Shown: positions 8,368 through 17,178, numbered from the stretch's first letter. The stretch: 39,977 bases of DNA from JAZOTM01 sp045657625 (GCA_045657625.1 JAZOTM010000032.1:1-39977); one strand, 5' to 3'. The notes: a model not told the origin generated them from the letters alone. Made by a program: numbers and translations.

Positions 8368-8504
8368 ACTTTCTTCCTCTCAAAAAATATTCTCTCGCTA
8401 ATGTATCCATTTTATAAAACAAAACATTATAGAAACCGTTACAATTCAGATATTTTTTATAGTTTATAAATTTTTAAGAAATAAGCTTAAAAAATAGAAT
8501 ATGA

Positions 8505-8532
8505 TATAATATGTTTACATTATTTTTGGAGG
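8505..8532 (+). promoter_or_regulatory. Extended -10 promoter and ribosome site fixing a TTG start
   Basis: TGATATAAT (extended -10, TATAAT at 8505-8510) predicts transcription from about 8517. GGAGG at 8528-8532 lies 8 nt before a TTG at 8541. The in-frame ATG at 8511 lies upstream of the predicted transcript start, so the TTG is the better start codon. Confidence 0.6.
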
Positions 8533-8540
8533 ATTTTATT

Positions 8541-9359
8541 TTGAAAAAATTTGGTTATTTTTTAGTGGGAATTTCTATCCTTCCCTTTGCATTTTTCCTG
8601 CAATTAATTACTTACCTTCCCACCATGGGCTATACGTTTGCACTTCAATTTTTATCCGGCATATTATTCCGCACTGGAATGCCTTCTTCCTATTATGGAA
8701 TCGTCACATCGGATTTATTCACAGACCTATATTCCTGTTTATATGCAGCTTTGGTCATTGCCCTATTATTGCCTTTCTACCTATTTTTAAAAAGAAGACA
8801 CCCCAAGCCTTACCTTTCCATGAGAAACAACCTCTTGATTCTCACAGGTAGTATTTTCGATGCCTATGGTCTTCAGCTTCTGTCCGGTGTATTACTCTTT
8901 GCCATGGAAATTTTAATTCCAAAAGCCATCGAAGATTATAGTGCATTAATTGAAGAAGCCGGTTTTACCAATCCTACCTTTTTGATTTTGATATACGGCA
9001 TCCTATTGGGACCCATTGCAGAGGAGCTGCTCTTCCGTGGAGTCAGCTACCACTTTTTCAAGAAATCCGTAGGTCCCACCCTTGCCATGATTTTTCAAGC
9101 TGTTTTATTCGGTATTTATCACGCCAACCTGGTACAGGGAATCTACACCTTCTTTGTAGGCGCCTTTTTGGGATATGTATTAAAGAAACATGATTCCATT
9201 GTTTTTTGCGTATGCATTCATATCTGTTTCAATTTTATCGGCTTTTTAGTTGGATATTCTCTTCCTTTGATTTTTTCTTTCCTGGGAACTTTTATCCTTC
9301 TCTTGGGAGGCGAAAGATTTTTCGAAAGAACTAATCTTTTTCCCTATGGTCACCGATAA
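8541..9359 (+). CDS. CPBP family intramembrane glutamic endopeptidase
   Basis: Integral membrane protein of 272 residues with several hydrophobic segments and the Abi/CPBP (Rce1-like) protease core. Motif 1 is EELLFRG, with the paired Glu and following Arg. Motif 2 is FGIYH, with the catalytic His. A third conserved segment, HICFN, follows. Members cleave peptides within the membrane; in bacteria they are often linked to bacteriocin maturation or immunity, but no bacteriocin gene is visible next to this one. I use the TTG at 8541 rather than the ATG at 8511 because of the promoter and ribosome-site positions. It is followed after about 80 bp by an EF-hand-like protein gene with no obvious terminator between, so the two may be cotranscribed. 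Confidence 0.85.
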   Translation: MKKFGYFLVGISILPFAFFLQLITYLPTMGYTFALQFLSGILFRTGMPSSYYGIVTSDLFTDLYSCLYAALVIALLLPFYLFLKRRHPKPYLSMRNNLLILTGSIFDAYGLQLLSGVLLFAMEILIPKAIEDYSALIEEAGFTNPTFLILIYGILLGPIAEELLFRGVSYHFFKKSVGPTLAMIFQAVLFGIYHANLVQGIYTFFVGAFLGYVLKKHDSIVFCVCIHICFNFIGFLVGYSLPLIFSFLGTFILLLGGERFFERTNLFPYGHR

Positions 9360-9441
9360 CAGAGTTACAGAGTACTCTTGATTTTGCGGAATTTCAACGG
9401 AATGAATCTCCTCAAAAGTTTTTTGTAAAGGAGGTATGTTT

Positions 9442-10182
9442 TTGCATATACAAGCAAGTCAGGTAACCATGCAATCGACTCGTCAATACGAGAGTCTCAC
9501 CATCTTTTCAAAAGAAGTTACAGACCTGTCTCCAAAACACCTTTCTGACGAGGAAGAAAACACTTATTTTGATACCACCGGCACAGTGGTGACTGCGGAT
9601 GGAAAAGAAATAAGCTTTCAACTTTCCCTAACCATGTCCCGTTCTTTTACGGAAGCATATACAAAAAAATATGATTTTCGCCCACCGGAATATATTGATC
9701 CCTTGGTCATTCATCTGGATCAAAACATTTCCGGCATTAGTGACCAAAAATTCTATTTTGATTTAGATGCCGACGGTCATGCGGAAGCTATTTCCAACTT
9801 ATCCGGAAACAGTGGCTTTTTAGCATTAGATAAAAATCAGGACGGAAGTATCAATGACGGCACTGAGCTCTTTGGTGCCCAAAGCGGAAACGGTTTTGAG
9901 GAGCTAGCTGCTTACGATGAGGATGGAAATGGGTGGATTGATGAAGCAGATTCCATTTTTCAATCCTTACTAATTTATACCAAAGATGCAACGGGAAAAG
10001 ATATACTCTGTGGTCTTGGTGCTGCCAGAGTAGGGGCTATTTGCCTTGCTGCATCCCCTACCGATTTTTCCCTGGTTTCCAATCAAACCCATGAAACAAA
10101 CGCCAGAATTCGACAAAGTGGGATTTTTCTCTATGAAAACGAAGATGTAGGCTCGGTACAACAATTTGATTTTGCACGATAA
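9442..10182 (+). CDS. Hypothetical protein with EF-hand-like calcium loops
   Basis: A 246-residue protein of unknown role. The middle holds three acidic DxDxDG-type loops: DLDADGHAEA, DKNQDGSINDG with a following Glu, and DEDGNGWIDEAD. These resemble EF-hand or dockerin-like calcium-binding loops. The N-terminus has no signal peptide or membrane helix, so the location is uncertain. I choose the TTG at 9442: GGAGG ends at 9434, giving a 7-nt spacing, while the ATG at 9436 is only 1 nt from it. The context (downstream of a CPBP protease) gives no functional clue. Proteins with the same LDKNQDGSINDGTELFG pattern are, from general knowledge, common as uncharacterised proteins in Clostridia. Confidence 0.75.
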   Translation: MHIQASQVTMQSTRQYESLTIFSKEVTDLSPKHLSDEEENTYFDTTGTVVTADGKEISFQLSLTMSRSFTEAYTKKYDFRPPEYIDPLVIHLDQNISGISDQKFYFDLDADGHAEAISNLSGNSGFLALDKNQDGSINDGTELFGAQSGNGFEELAAYDEDGNGWIDEADSIFQSLLIYTKDATGKDILCGLGAARVGAICLAASPTDFSLVSNQTHETNARIRQSGIFLYENEDVGSVQQFDFAR

Positions 10183-10234
10183 AAAAAGCTGCGGTAGAGG
10201 ATGTTTATCACATCTCTCTACCGCAGCTTTTTTT
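10181..10234. terminator. Bidirectional intrinsic terminator
   Basis: An uninterrupted stem pairs the A7-GCTGCGGTAGAG arm (ending 10199) with CTCTACCGCAGC-T7 (from 10216). It lies between the convergent EF-hand-like and Mrp genes and has T runs on both strands. The left arm overlaps the stop codon of the upstream gene. Confidence 0.92.
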
Positions 10235-11075
10235 ATACTAATTCTTTTGCAGCCTTTTCCATTTCAGTATTTTCCATCTGATAGAAAATACCATTGTCTA
10301 CTGCCTCTGCAAATTTTGGATCCAATGGCAATTTCGCTAAAACCGGAATATTGAATTCCTGCGCAATTTCATCTACATGACTATCCCCAAAAACAGAAAT
10401 CTGCTTTCCGCAATCCGGGCAAACCAAATAGCTGTAATTCTCCACCAATCCCAATACCGGAATATGCATCATTTCCGCCATAGTACAGGCTTTTTTTACA
10501 ATCATTTTTACCAAGTCCTGAGGAGAGGAAACAATGACGATTCCATCTACCGGAAGAGACTGAAATACCGTAAGTGGGACATCTCCGGTTCCCGGTGGCA
10601 TATCTACAAATAAATAATCTAATTCGCCCCAGATAACATCTGTCCAGAACTGTTTTACGGCTCCTGCGATGACCGGTCCTCTCCAAACTACAGGTGCATC
10701 CTCATCTTCCATTAATACGTTAATAGACATGATTTTCGTACCATCCTGAGCTTCGATGGGATAAATATCTCCTTCTTCCGTACCCACTGCTTTTTCATGA
10801 ATTCCATACATCTTGGGAATAGAAGGTCCGGTAATATCTGCATCCAAAATACCTACACGATATCCGGCTTTTACCATAGCTGCTGCCAAAGATCCGGTTA
10901 CAAAGGATTTTCCTACACCACCCTTTCCACTGACAACTCCAATGACCTTCTTGATACTGGAATATTTATTTAAAGGTACCTGAAAACTTGTCTGTCCGCT
11001 TTTATTTGAAGCGCATCCTTCACAGCTTTCCTTGCTGCAGCTGGATGCTCCGCTACAAGTTGCATTCTCCGGCAT
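10233..11075 (-). CDS. mrp: Mrp/NBP35 (ApbC) family iron-sulfur carrier ATPase
   Basis: Cytoplasmic P-loop ATPase that by family binds and delivers Fe-S clusters. The 280-residue protein has a Cys-rich N-terminus (five Cys in the first 21 residues), as in NBP35-type members, then the deviant Walker A GKGGVGKS, an ILDADITGPSIPKM segment, the MPPGTGD motif, and the CPDC pair that bridges a cluster in the dimer. It lacks the N-terminal DUF59 domain of larger Mrp proteins. AGGTAGGT precedes the ATG. It is a single gene, divergent from the thrE pair and ending at a shared terminator. The family is certain; the client proteins are unknown. Confidence 0.93.
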   Translation of the reverse strand: MPENATCSGASSCSKESCEGCASNKSGQTSFQVPLNKYSSIKKVIGVVSGKGGVGKSFVTGSLAAAMVKAGYRVGILDADITGPSIPKMYGIHEKAVGTEEGDIYPIEAQDGTKIMSINVLMEDEDAPVVWRGPVIAGAVKQFWTDVIWGELDYLFVDMPPGTGDVPLTVFQSLPVDGIVIVSSPQDLVKMIVKKACTMAEMMHIPVLGLVENYSYLVCPDCGKQISVFGDSHVDEIAQEFNIPVLAKLPLDPKFAEAVDNGIFYQMENTEMEKAAKELV

Positions 11076-11132
11076 TTTTTATACCTACCTTTCTCATATC
11101 TGTCTCCTTAGAATACTCCTTTTTTTTTCGAT

Positions 11133-11160
11133 TTACAAGTGACTCCTTTTTTCGTAAAAT
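11133..11160 (+). promoter_or_regulatory. Candidate promoter of the thrE pair
   Basis: TTACAA (11133-11138) and TAAAAT (11155-11160) are 16 bp apart, 23 bp before the start codon. Both hexamers are imperfect. Confidence 0.35.
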
Positions 11161-11183
11161 AGCATGTGCTAGTGAGGTAATTT

Positions 11184-11963
11184 ATGAATCAAGAACATGA
11201 TATTTTAAACTTTGCGATAGACGCCGGAAAGGCAATGCTCCGATTTGGAGGCGAAATCTACCGCGTACAGGATACCATTGAAATTATTTTGGAATCCTTC
11301 GGATTTCCCAATCATGAAGTTTACGTATTATCCAATGGTATCTTTGTTTCTATCACCCAGGAAGACCAGGAAACCTGCAGTGCCGTTCGAAATATTCCTT
11401 TGGAAAGTATGAACCTGTCCGGCATTGCCGCATTAAATCAATTAACCAGAGATATCCAGGCGAAAAAAATCTCCTTTGAAGAAGCAAAGGAAAGTTTGCA
11501 AAACATCCTGCAGGCAAAAAAGCGCGGACCTTATGCTCTTTCCCTTGCCTGCGCCATTGGAAGTGCTGCTTTTTGCTACCTTTACGGTGGCAGCTGGCTG
11601 GATAGTTTGATTGCCTTCTTCAATGGTTTCCTATTACAGAGCTATTTAAATATGGCTGAACGAAAAAACATTTCGAAATTTATGAGTCAAATTTTCGGTA
11701 GTGTCATTGTCACCACCGTCAGTCTCATTGCTTTGCACATGGGTTTGCCCGTACATCAAGCGATAATTGTAATCGGTTCCATTATGCGTCTCGTTCCGGG
11801 AGTACCTTTAACCACTTCCATCCGAGATATTTTTGCCGGCGATTATTTATCCGGAACCATTCATTTAATGGACGCTTTGTTTACTGCCTTCTCCATTGCT
11901 ATCGGAGTAGGCTCCGTCATTACCATTTATCGCGTTCTGTTAGGAGGTGCCTTGTTACCATAA
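11184..11963 (+). CDS. Threonine/serine exporter, ThrE N-terminal subunit (YjjP-like)
   Basis: A 259-residue membrane protein of the DUF1212/ThrE family. The soluble N-terminal part has the conserved DAGKAMLRFGGEIYRVQDT and SNGIFVSI segments; about five membrane helices follow. In this family the single-chain ThrE of actinobacteria is split into two proteins, and this is the larger subunit. The predicted role is export of threonine, serine or related small metabolites (YjjPB exports succinate in E. coli), so the substrate is uncertain. GTGAGG precedes the ATG. The stop codon overlaps the ATG of the next gene (TAATG), so the two are translationally coupled. Confidence 0.9.
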   Translation: MNQEHDILNFAIDAGKAMLRFGGEIYRVQDTIEIILESFGFPNHEVYVLSNGIFVSITQEDQETCSAVRNIPLESMNLSGIAALNQLTRDIQAKKISFEEAKESLQNILQAKKRGPYALSLACAIGSAAFCYLYGGSWLDSLIAFFNGFLLQSYLNMAERKNISKFMSQIFGSVIVTTVSLIALHMGLPVHQAIIVIGSIMRLVPGVPLTTSIRDIFAGDYLSGTIHLMDALFTAFSIAIGVGSVITIYRVLLGGALLP

Positions 11964-12418
11964 TGTTAAATATATTTACACAATTTATCATCGCCATGAT
12001 TGCCACCTATGCTTTTTGTATTCCCTTTAATGCCCCCAAAAACCAATACCTTTATTGTGCCATTACCGGAGCCATTGCCTGGGCAATCTATGAAATCGTT
12101 ATATTATTTTTATTACCGGGAGACAAAGTACTGGCTTGTTTGCTTGCCTCTCTCTTGCTCACCATCGTCAGTCGTTTTTTCGCAGTACGCCACAAATTCC
12201 CGGTTACCGTCTTTTTAATTCCGGGAATATTTCCTTTGGTACCGGGTGCCGGCATTTATTACACCGCCTATCATTTAATCATGAGCAATACAGAACTTTG
12301 CCGCACCTACGCCCAGGAAACATTTATGATTGCAGGTGCCATCGTAATCGGCCTGGTCTTTGGATTTGCCATACCGCAAAATATTTTTTCTTTTTTCAAA
12401 AAAAGAAGTACTCAATAA
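11963..12418 (+). CDS. Threonine/serine exporter, small membrane subunit (YjjB-like)
   Basis: A 151-residue, highly hydrophobic protein of the DUF3815/ThrE_2 family, with about four or five membrane helices and the PGIFPLVPGAGIYY segment typical of it. It is the second half of the split ThrE exporter. It begins within the stop codon of the preceding gene, so stoichiometric production is likely. The Phe/Lys-rich tail ends just before a terminator. Confidence 0.9.
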   Translation: MLNIFTQFIIAMIATYAFCIPFNAPKNQYLYCAITGAIAWAIYEIVILFLLPGDKVLACLLASLLLTIVSRFFAVRHKFPVTVFLIPGIFPLVPGAGIYYTAYHLIMSNTELCRTYAQETFMIAGAIVIGLVFGFAIPQNIFSFFKKRSTQ

Positions 12419-12440
12419 AAAAGAAGTTTACCTATATAAA

Positions 12441-12488
12441 AAGCAACTTGTCAGTGCCCTTTTCTTGACACCGGCAAGTTGCCTTTTT
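12441..12488. terminator. Intrinsic terminator between thrE pair and lipoprotein gene
   Basis: GCAACTTG (12443-12450) pairs with CAAGTTGC (12475-12482), followed by T6. An inner TGTCA/TGACA pair extends the fold. A run of A before the stem gives it some function on the minus strand too, where it follows the lipoprotein gene. Confidence 0.8.
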
Positions 12489-13078
12489 TAAATTTTCTCT
12501 ACTATCTGACCAATTACTGTTTCTTCTGCTGTATCTAAATGTATAAGGTAAAGAATGCCCTGTTCCTGATAATATACAATACTATGATTTTCAAAAATCA
12601 AAGCCTCCAATTTCTGATTTTCAGTATACTCCTTCGAATAGAAAGTATCTTCCTGGGCAATTTGAAACTGTGAAACATTTTCATCCAAATTGATGTATAT
12701 CTCCATGGAATAAGTGGTGTTTTCTATTTCTCCATCTTCGGAATAGATGTCTACGTAATTTTTTTCTATAGGCATTAAAACTAGGTAACTTTGACTCATA
12801 AATGCGGGCAAATGGAAATCGTATTCTAAAAACTCCTCCAATTCCTCTTCATTCTCCACAACCTTCGAATAGGACTTTTCTAGTTCAAATGTCTGTCCAT
12901 TAAAATCACGCTTATTTACCATGCGTTCATTTTCCATATTCAAAATTGCACTGTCTGATAACTCAGCCACTTCTATATCAATGTATGCGATTGACGATTT
13001 ACTTGTATTCTCTGTTATGCACGCAGACAAAAGACATAATCCCAACAAGAGAATTATACTGCATTTTCCTTTTTTCAT
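12488..13078 (-). CDS. Hypothetical lipoprotein
   Basis: A 196-residue exported lipoprotein I cannot assign to a family. The N-terminus is Lys-rich, then hydrophobic, ending in the lipobox LSAC. The mature part is acidic, with alternating hydrophobic residues that suggest beta strands, and no metal-site or catalytic motif is evident. I start at the ATG at 13078, 8 nt after GAGGAG; a TTG two codons earlier is possible but too close to that site. The gene is alone, convergent with the thrE pair and downstream of the terminator of the GH106-like operon. Two direct repeats upstream may regulate it. Confidence 0.75.
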   Translation of the reverse strand: MKKGKCSIILLLGLCLLSACITENTSKSSIAYIDIEVAELSDSAILNMENERMVNKRDFNGQTFELEKSYSKVVENEEELEEFLEYDFHLPAFMSQSYLVLMPIEKNYVDIYSEDGEIENTTYSMEIYINLDENVSQFQIAQEDTFYSKEYTENQKLEALIFENHSIVYYQEQGILYLIHLDTAEETVIGQIVEKI

Positions 13079-13150
13079 AAACAATTCTCCTCGACTATTT
13101 CCATTTTCTTCACTTTTTCTTTTATTTTACGTCTTCTACTCTGAAAAACA

Positions 13151-13187
13151 ACTTTTTTTGTTTCAATGGTCACTTTTTTGTCTCAAT
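13151..13187. promoter_or_regulatory. Tandem direct repeat upstream of lipoprotein gene
   Basis: Two near-identical copies of ACTTTTTTxTxTCAAT, at 13151-13167 and 13172-13187, start 21 bp apart, about two helical turns. The region is where the lipoprotein promoter should lie on the minus strand. A regulator site is possible; the AT-richness makes chance similarity a real alternative. Confidence 0.35.
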
Positions 13188-13190
13188 CGC

Positions 13191-13226
13191 AAAAAAGCAG
13201 TTATTTCAATTTCTCGAAATAACTGC
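13191..13226 (-). terminator. Intrinsic terminator of the PTS/GH106-like operon
   Basis: GCAGTTATTTC (13197-13207) and GAAATAACTGC (13216-13226) form a perfect 11-bp stem. On the minus strand it is followed by T6, right after the end of the GH106-like gene. Confidence 0.88.
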
Positions 13227-13232
13227 TTCTTT

Positions 13233-15752
13233 CTATTCTTCTATTTCATATAAAGTCACATCTCCACATATTCCAAAGGACTCTATGGGCAAATAATGAC
13301 TAATTCCATCCCTCTGTTGTGTCCCAAGGGAATTCGTCACTTCGATTCGTATTTGATTCTCTGTTTCTGCCAAAGCATCTGTTAAATCAAAACGATAGGG
13401 AGCACAGATGCATTGGCCCGCAGAGAAACCATTTACAAATACTTCCGCAATTTCTGAAACACTCTCAAATTCCAGAATATAACGTTTTCCTTCTTGTCTT
13501 TTTATAACAATCTGTTGTTCAAAGCTTACCGTCCCGGCCTTTTTCTCATATCCCGGAATCTCTGATATGTCACATAGTTTGTCACATGGTACTTCTTCCA
13601 TGAAATTAGGATATGAAAAACTATCCGCAAAAGAAACCTTCCACTGTGTCTCCGGAAAATCCGGTTTTTTCTTTCCATCCTCTATTTGAGGCGCTTGCTG
13701 TATCCATATACTTCGTGTATATGTACCTTCCTCAGCTTCACACCATTCCCAAATAGTAGCTTCATAAGGTTCTAAATGTAAATCATAAACAGTTCCGGAT
13801 ACATCCCTGCGAAGTTGCAAAGTGGTATCCACCGACCTTGCAATACTCTCATTAAAATACATATGATAGCATTTTCCATCCTTCTCATACTCATAGAGAA
13901 CCAGGTCCGGCTGGGACTCATTTAAAACAATGGGAGATTTTTCTAAAACCTTCAAGCTTTCTCCCAACTTTTCCAATGTGATTCCTTTCCAAAAAGAATC
14001 ACAAGCAGGTAATTCTTCCGTCAAAGCCAAAAGCATTTGTACCCCTGCAGCTTTTAACCTTTCAAATATTTCCTGCATATCCCCCGGAAAACATTCCGAA
14101 TTGCCAACTACCAGGGTATCAAAGACATACCCATTGATTTCATATGTGCCATCCTTAATTTTTGCTTTTCGCAAGAAATCCACAGTCACTATTTCATAGG
14201 AAATCTGGTGTTCCGTCAACTCTCTAGTCATCCGTTCTATCGGAATGTAATTACCTGCCCATTCCTGCTCAGCCGGATACAAAACTCCTACATTCGCCGG
14301 CATATGCCCATTTTGAAATAGCTCAGACACCTGATTGATGTAATCCGAAAATTTCTTAAAATACCGAAATTGCGGATTGTGTCCATGGGCATAAAAATGA
14401 GGCGGACAATCAAAATCCGGAAACGCCTTTGGATTAAAGGCATGGGGTACAAAATAATTGACTCCACGGGCTAGTAAATGATTGGCAATCCAACTCATCA
14501 TAGGAAGTCCCTCATTCCAGCCATAAGCACCAAAGGCTTCACACATAACTCTGCCCTTCTTTTTTTCATCCAAATGCGCTGCAGAAGATGCCAGTTTTGC
14601 CAATGCATAATGATAAAATTCCCCATTGCTGCCCCCGGTATTAAAAGCATCATGATGATAATTCATTCCCGGTACAATCTGCCCACCAATGGTATCAATA
14701 CCGGAAAAATCCATACCTTCCTGTCCTCGGAAGTAATGACCGGTTCCATATCCCAAACGCGCATGGGCCCCATTATCCTCAATAGTATGCCCCAGATACC
14801 AAACACCATGGGCACGGCACCAATTTCCCAACACATCCGTAAAATTTTCCTTATATAATCGGGTAATGGTATCCATATATTGATAACGGACATTTCCCTG
14901 AAATTCCTTGTTTCTTCCGGCTAACGTCCACAACAAAGGCAGATACTTTTCCTCAAAAGGCAACTCTTTCTCCAACCCGGTTCTCCAAGGCAAAGGCATA
15001 TCCGCACCAATCTGCCAATCTGTCCCTTTCTTGTTTCCAAAACGCGGTTCATCCGAGAAAAAACCTTCTATGGTTTTTCCAAATTCTTCCTCATAATGCG
15101 CAAAGTGCGGCTCATAAACCGTATCAATCAAGACTTGCGTAGCTTCTTTAACCAGAGGGTTCAAATAATCCGCTGTCGCCTCTTCTCCGCCTTTCCTGGT
15201 TTCAAATACCACAAAAATACTGTAGGCTCCCTCGGGAGTTTTCTCCAACGTCAATAACCGTCCTTTCAGCAAAGCTGTGATATCCTGCAAGGTTTCCTCA
15301 TCCACAGCATCTCCGTCCCCGGAGCGTTGTGACATTCTCTTGGCCATGTAAACACCCAAAATTTTTTCGGAAGGGTCCGGTTTTTCCCAAGGTCTTCCCT
15401 TTAATAAGGTAAAATCGATTCTTATCTTTCGCCCATTTCCCTGGAAATCATAACGGCGCATATCAAGATAACTTTTTAAATATTCCGGATATGACTCCTT
15501 AATTTTCCCATTGACATATCCCGTAGGAAAATGAGAATCATCCAGAATCCAAAGCTTCATATTCCTTTTTTTCACTTCCGACAAAATATGATCCACATCC
15601 TGCCACCATTGTTCTCCCACAAAATCCGGGTGTGGACGGGACTCAATACAGAGCCCCTTCATGCCACTTTCTTCTATTTTTTCAATATACTCCGTTAGGC
15701 ATGCATGGTCTTCTCCATGTAACCAAAAGAAAGGATAAAGATAATTCTTCAT
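13233..15752 (-). CDS. Putative cytoplasmic glycoside hydrolase, GH106-like
   Basis: An 839-residue protein resembling alpha-L-rhamnosidases of family GH106 and relatives: a barrel-like N-terminal region, then a C-terminal jelly-roll (about residues 730-835) with FVNGFSAG and IRIEVTNSL typical of the glycosidase-associated beta-sandwich. Conserved acidic motifs include DDSHFPTGY, GFFSDEP and MCEAFGAYGWNEG; the Glu residues in the last two are candidate catalytic residues. There is no signal peptide, so it should act in the cytoplasm. It lies 16 bp after the PTS EIIBC gene on the same strand, with GAGG before its ATG, so the pair is an operon and the substrate probably enters by the PTS. Rhamnosidase activity is not proven; other alpha- or beta-glycosidase activities are possible. 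Confidence 0.7.
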   Translation of the reverse strand: MKNYLYPFFWLHGEDHACLTEYIEKIEESGMKGLCIESRPHPDFVGEQWWQDVDHILSEVKKRNMKLWILDDSHFPTGYVNGKIKESYPEYLKSYLDMRRYDFQGNGRKIRIDFTLLKGRPWEKPDPSEKILGVYMAKRMSQRSGDGDAVDEETLQDITALLKGRLLTLEKTPEGAYSIFVVFETRKGGEEATADYLNPLVKEATQVLIDTVYEPHFAHYEEEFGKTIEGFFSDEPRFGNKKGTDWQIGADMPLPWRTGLEKELPFEEKYLPLLWTLAGRNKEFQGNVRYQYMDTITRLYKENFTDVLGNWCRAHGVWYLGHTIEDNGAHARLGYGTGHYFRGQEGMDFSGIDTIGGQIVPGMNYHHDAFNTGGSNGEFYHYALAKLASSAAHLDEKKKGRVMCEAFGAYGWNEGLPMMSWIANHLLARGVNYFVPHAFNPKAFPDFDCPPHFYAHGHNPQFRYFKKFSDYINQVSELFQNGHMPANVGVLYPAEQEWAGNYIPIERMTRELTEHQISYEIVTVDFLRKAKIKDGTYEINGYVFDTLVVGNSECFPGDMQEIFERLKAAGVQMLLALTEELPACDSFWKGITLEKLGESLKVLEKSPIVLNESQPDLVLYEYEKDGKCYHMYFNESIARSVDTTLQLRRDVSGTVYDLHLEPYEATIWEWCEAEEGTYTRSIWIQQAPQIEDGKKKPDFPETQWKVSFADSFSYPNFMEEVPCDKLCDISEIPGYEKKAGTVSFEQQIVIKRQEGKRYILEFESVSEIAEVFVNGFSAGQCICAPYRFDLTDALAETENQIRIEVTNSLGTQQRDGISHYLPIESFGICGDVTLYEIEE

Positions 15753-15768
15753 GTTAAAACCTCATTTT

Positions 15769-17178
15769 CTATTGTTTCGCTTTCTTTTCCCCGCCAAATA
15801 CAAAGGCTAAAATTGCAGATACCACAAAAGCCACCAATGCAGTAATCAAAAAGCCATAAAAGCTCACATCTAATCCGGCAGGATTAATCATTCCCGGAAT
15901 TCGGAACAATCCATCTCCGGCAAAAGCATATAATCTACCACCCAAGGCTCCTAAAATACCACCGGCTACACCACCGCCAATCCAGGCAGCTGCGAAACAT
16001 TTCATATTTGGAAGTGCAATCGTATAAATAGTAGGCTCCGTTACACCGCAAAGTGCTGACGCCATGCAACCAAATCCGGTGCTCTTCTTTTCCCCGTCCT
16101 TTTGACGAAGGGAATAGCCACAGGCCACCCCTGCAAGAGCCCATACGGTTAATCCCATAATGGCATTTATCGGATCAGAACCTGTAGTAATCAGGTTGTT
16201 GATTAAAATCGGAATAAATGCTGCATGAAGTCCCAGCAACACAATCAACTGCCAAAAAGCACCGATTAAAATACCACCCAATATTGGACTCACGCCAAAA
16301 ACTCCATTCACAGCTGTAGAAAGGATAGAAGAAACTCCGTTCATCACCGGTCCAATTATAAGCCAAGATAAAGGTACTGTAATTGCCAAGACAAAGGATG
16401 GCACCAACATCAGCTGTAAAACTCTTGGTATAAATTTCTTTGCCAACTGCTCCAATTTTGCTGCCACAAAAGAAGCCAACAATACCGGGAACAAGGTGCT
16501 GGAATAAGATGCATTTGCTACAGAAAAGCCTAGGAAAGTTATTCCTCCATCCTGTGCCACTGCACTTACCAAATCCGGGTATAAAAAAGCTGCTCCAATT
16601 GCTGCTGTTACGTATGGATTACAACCAAATACTTTGCCTGCTGAAAATCCCACAATAATCGGCAAAAAGTACAATAAGGCGTCAGACGCCGCATACAACA
16701 CCAAATAAGTTCCATCCGTATTTGCCAATACGCCAACCGTAACCAAAATTGTCAAAACACCTTTAATCACACCACCTGCAATCATTGGTCCCAACATTGG
16801 GGTAATACAACCGGAAATGGTTTTAAAGAACCGGTTCCACAGACTATCCTTTTTCCCACTTGCATCTGTTTCGTTCTTTGTCTGTCCCTCTGCGCTAGTA
16901 TTTTGTCCATCCTCAGATATCTCTGCTACCTGTTTTACAAAAGGAACCACCTCTGAAACGTGAGTTCCTACTATAACCTGATACTGTCCACCTTGATTCA
17001 TGATACCGGCAACCCCTTTAATTGCCTTTACCTCTTCTGCTTTTGGAATACTGTCATCCTTTAAAACAAACCGCAAACGTGTCATGCAATTTGTTACGCC
17101 TATAATATTTTCTTTTCCCCCGACAGCCTCTACTACTGCTTTCGCCAGAGTAGCATATTCCTCGTCATGTTTTCCCAT
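15769..17178 (-). CDS. PTS sugar transporter EIIBC, beta-glucoside/sucrose type
   Basis: Membrane permease that takes up and phosphorylates a sugar. The 469-residue protein has an N-terminal EIIB domain (about residues 5-85) with the phosphorylated Cys in TNCMTRLRF, a linker rich in Glu/Ser/Lys, and an EIIC domain with about ten membrane helices, including a GCMASALCGVTEPTIY segment as in BglP-type proteins. No EIIA domain is fused or adjacent, so a glucose-type EIIA must come from elsewhere. I start at the ATG at 17178, 5 nt after GGAGG; the frame opens six codons earlier. The downstream GH106-like gene suggests that a glycoside or disaccharide is the substrate. The divergent AraC gene is the likely regulator. 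Confidence 0.92.
   Translation of the reverse strand: MGKHDEEYATLAKAVVEAVGGKENIIGVTNCMTRLRFVLKDDSIPKAEEVKAIKGVAGIMNQGGQYQVIVGTHVSEVVPFVKQVAEISEDGQNTSAEGQTKNETDASGKKDSLWNRFFKTISGCITPMLGPMIAGGVIKGVLTILVTVGVLANTDGTYLVLYAASDALLYFLPIIVGFSAGKVFGCNPYVTAAIGAAFLYPDLVSAVAQDGGITFLGFSVANASYSSTLFPVLLASFVAAKLEQLAKKFIPRVLQLMLVPSFVLAITVPLSWLIIGPVMNGVSSILSTAVNGVFGVSPILGGILIGAFWQLIVLLGLHAAFIPILINNLITTGSDPINAIMGLTVWALAGVACGYSLRQKDGEKKSTGFGCMASALCGVTEPTIYTIALPNMKCFAAAWIGGGVAGGILGALGGRLYAFAGDGLFRIPGMINPAGLDVSFYGFLITALVAFVVSAILAFVFGGEKKAKQ

Noticed and set aside
8541..10182. Bacteriocin system around the CPBP protease
   Set aside because: No small double-glycine peptide or peptide transporter is adjacent; the neighbour is an EF-hand-like protein.
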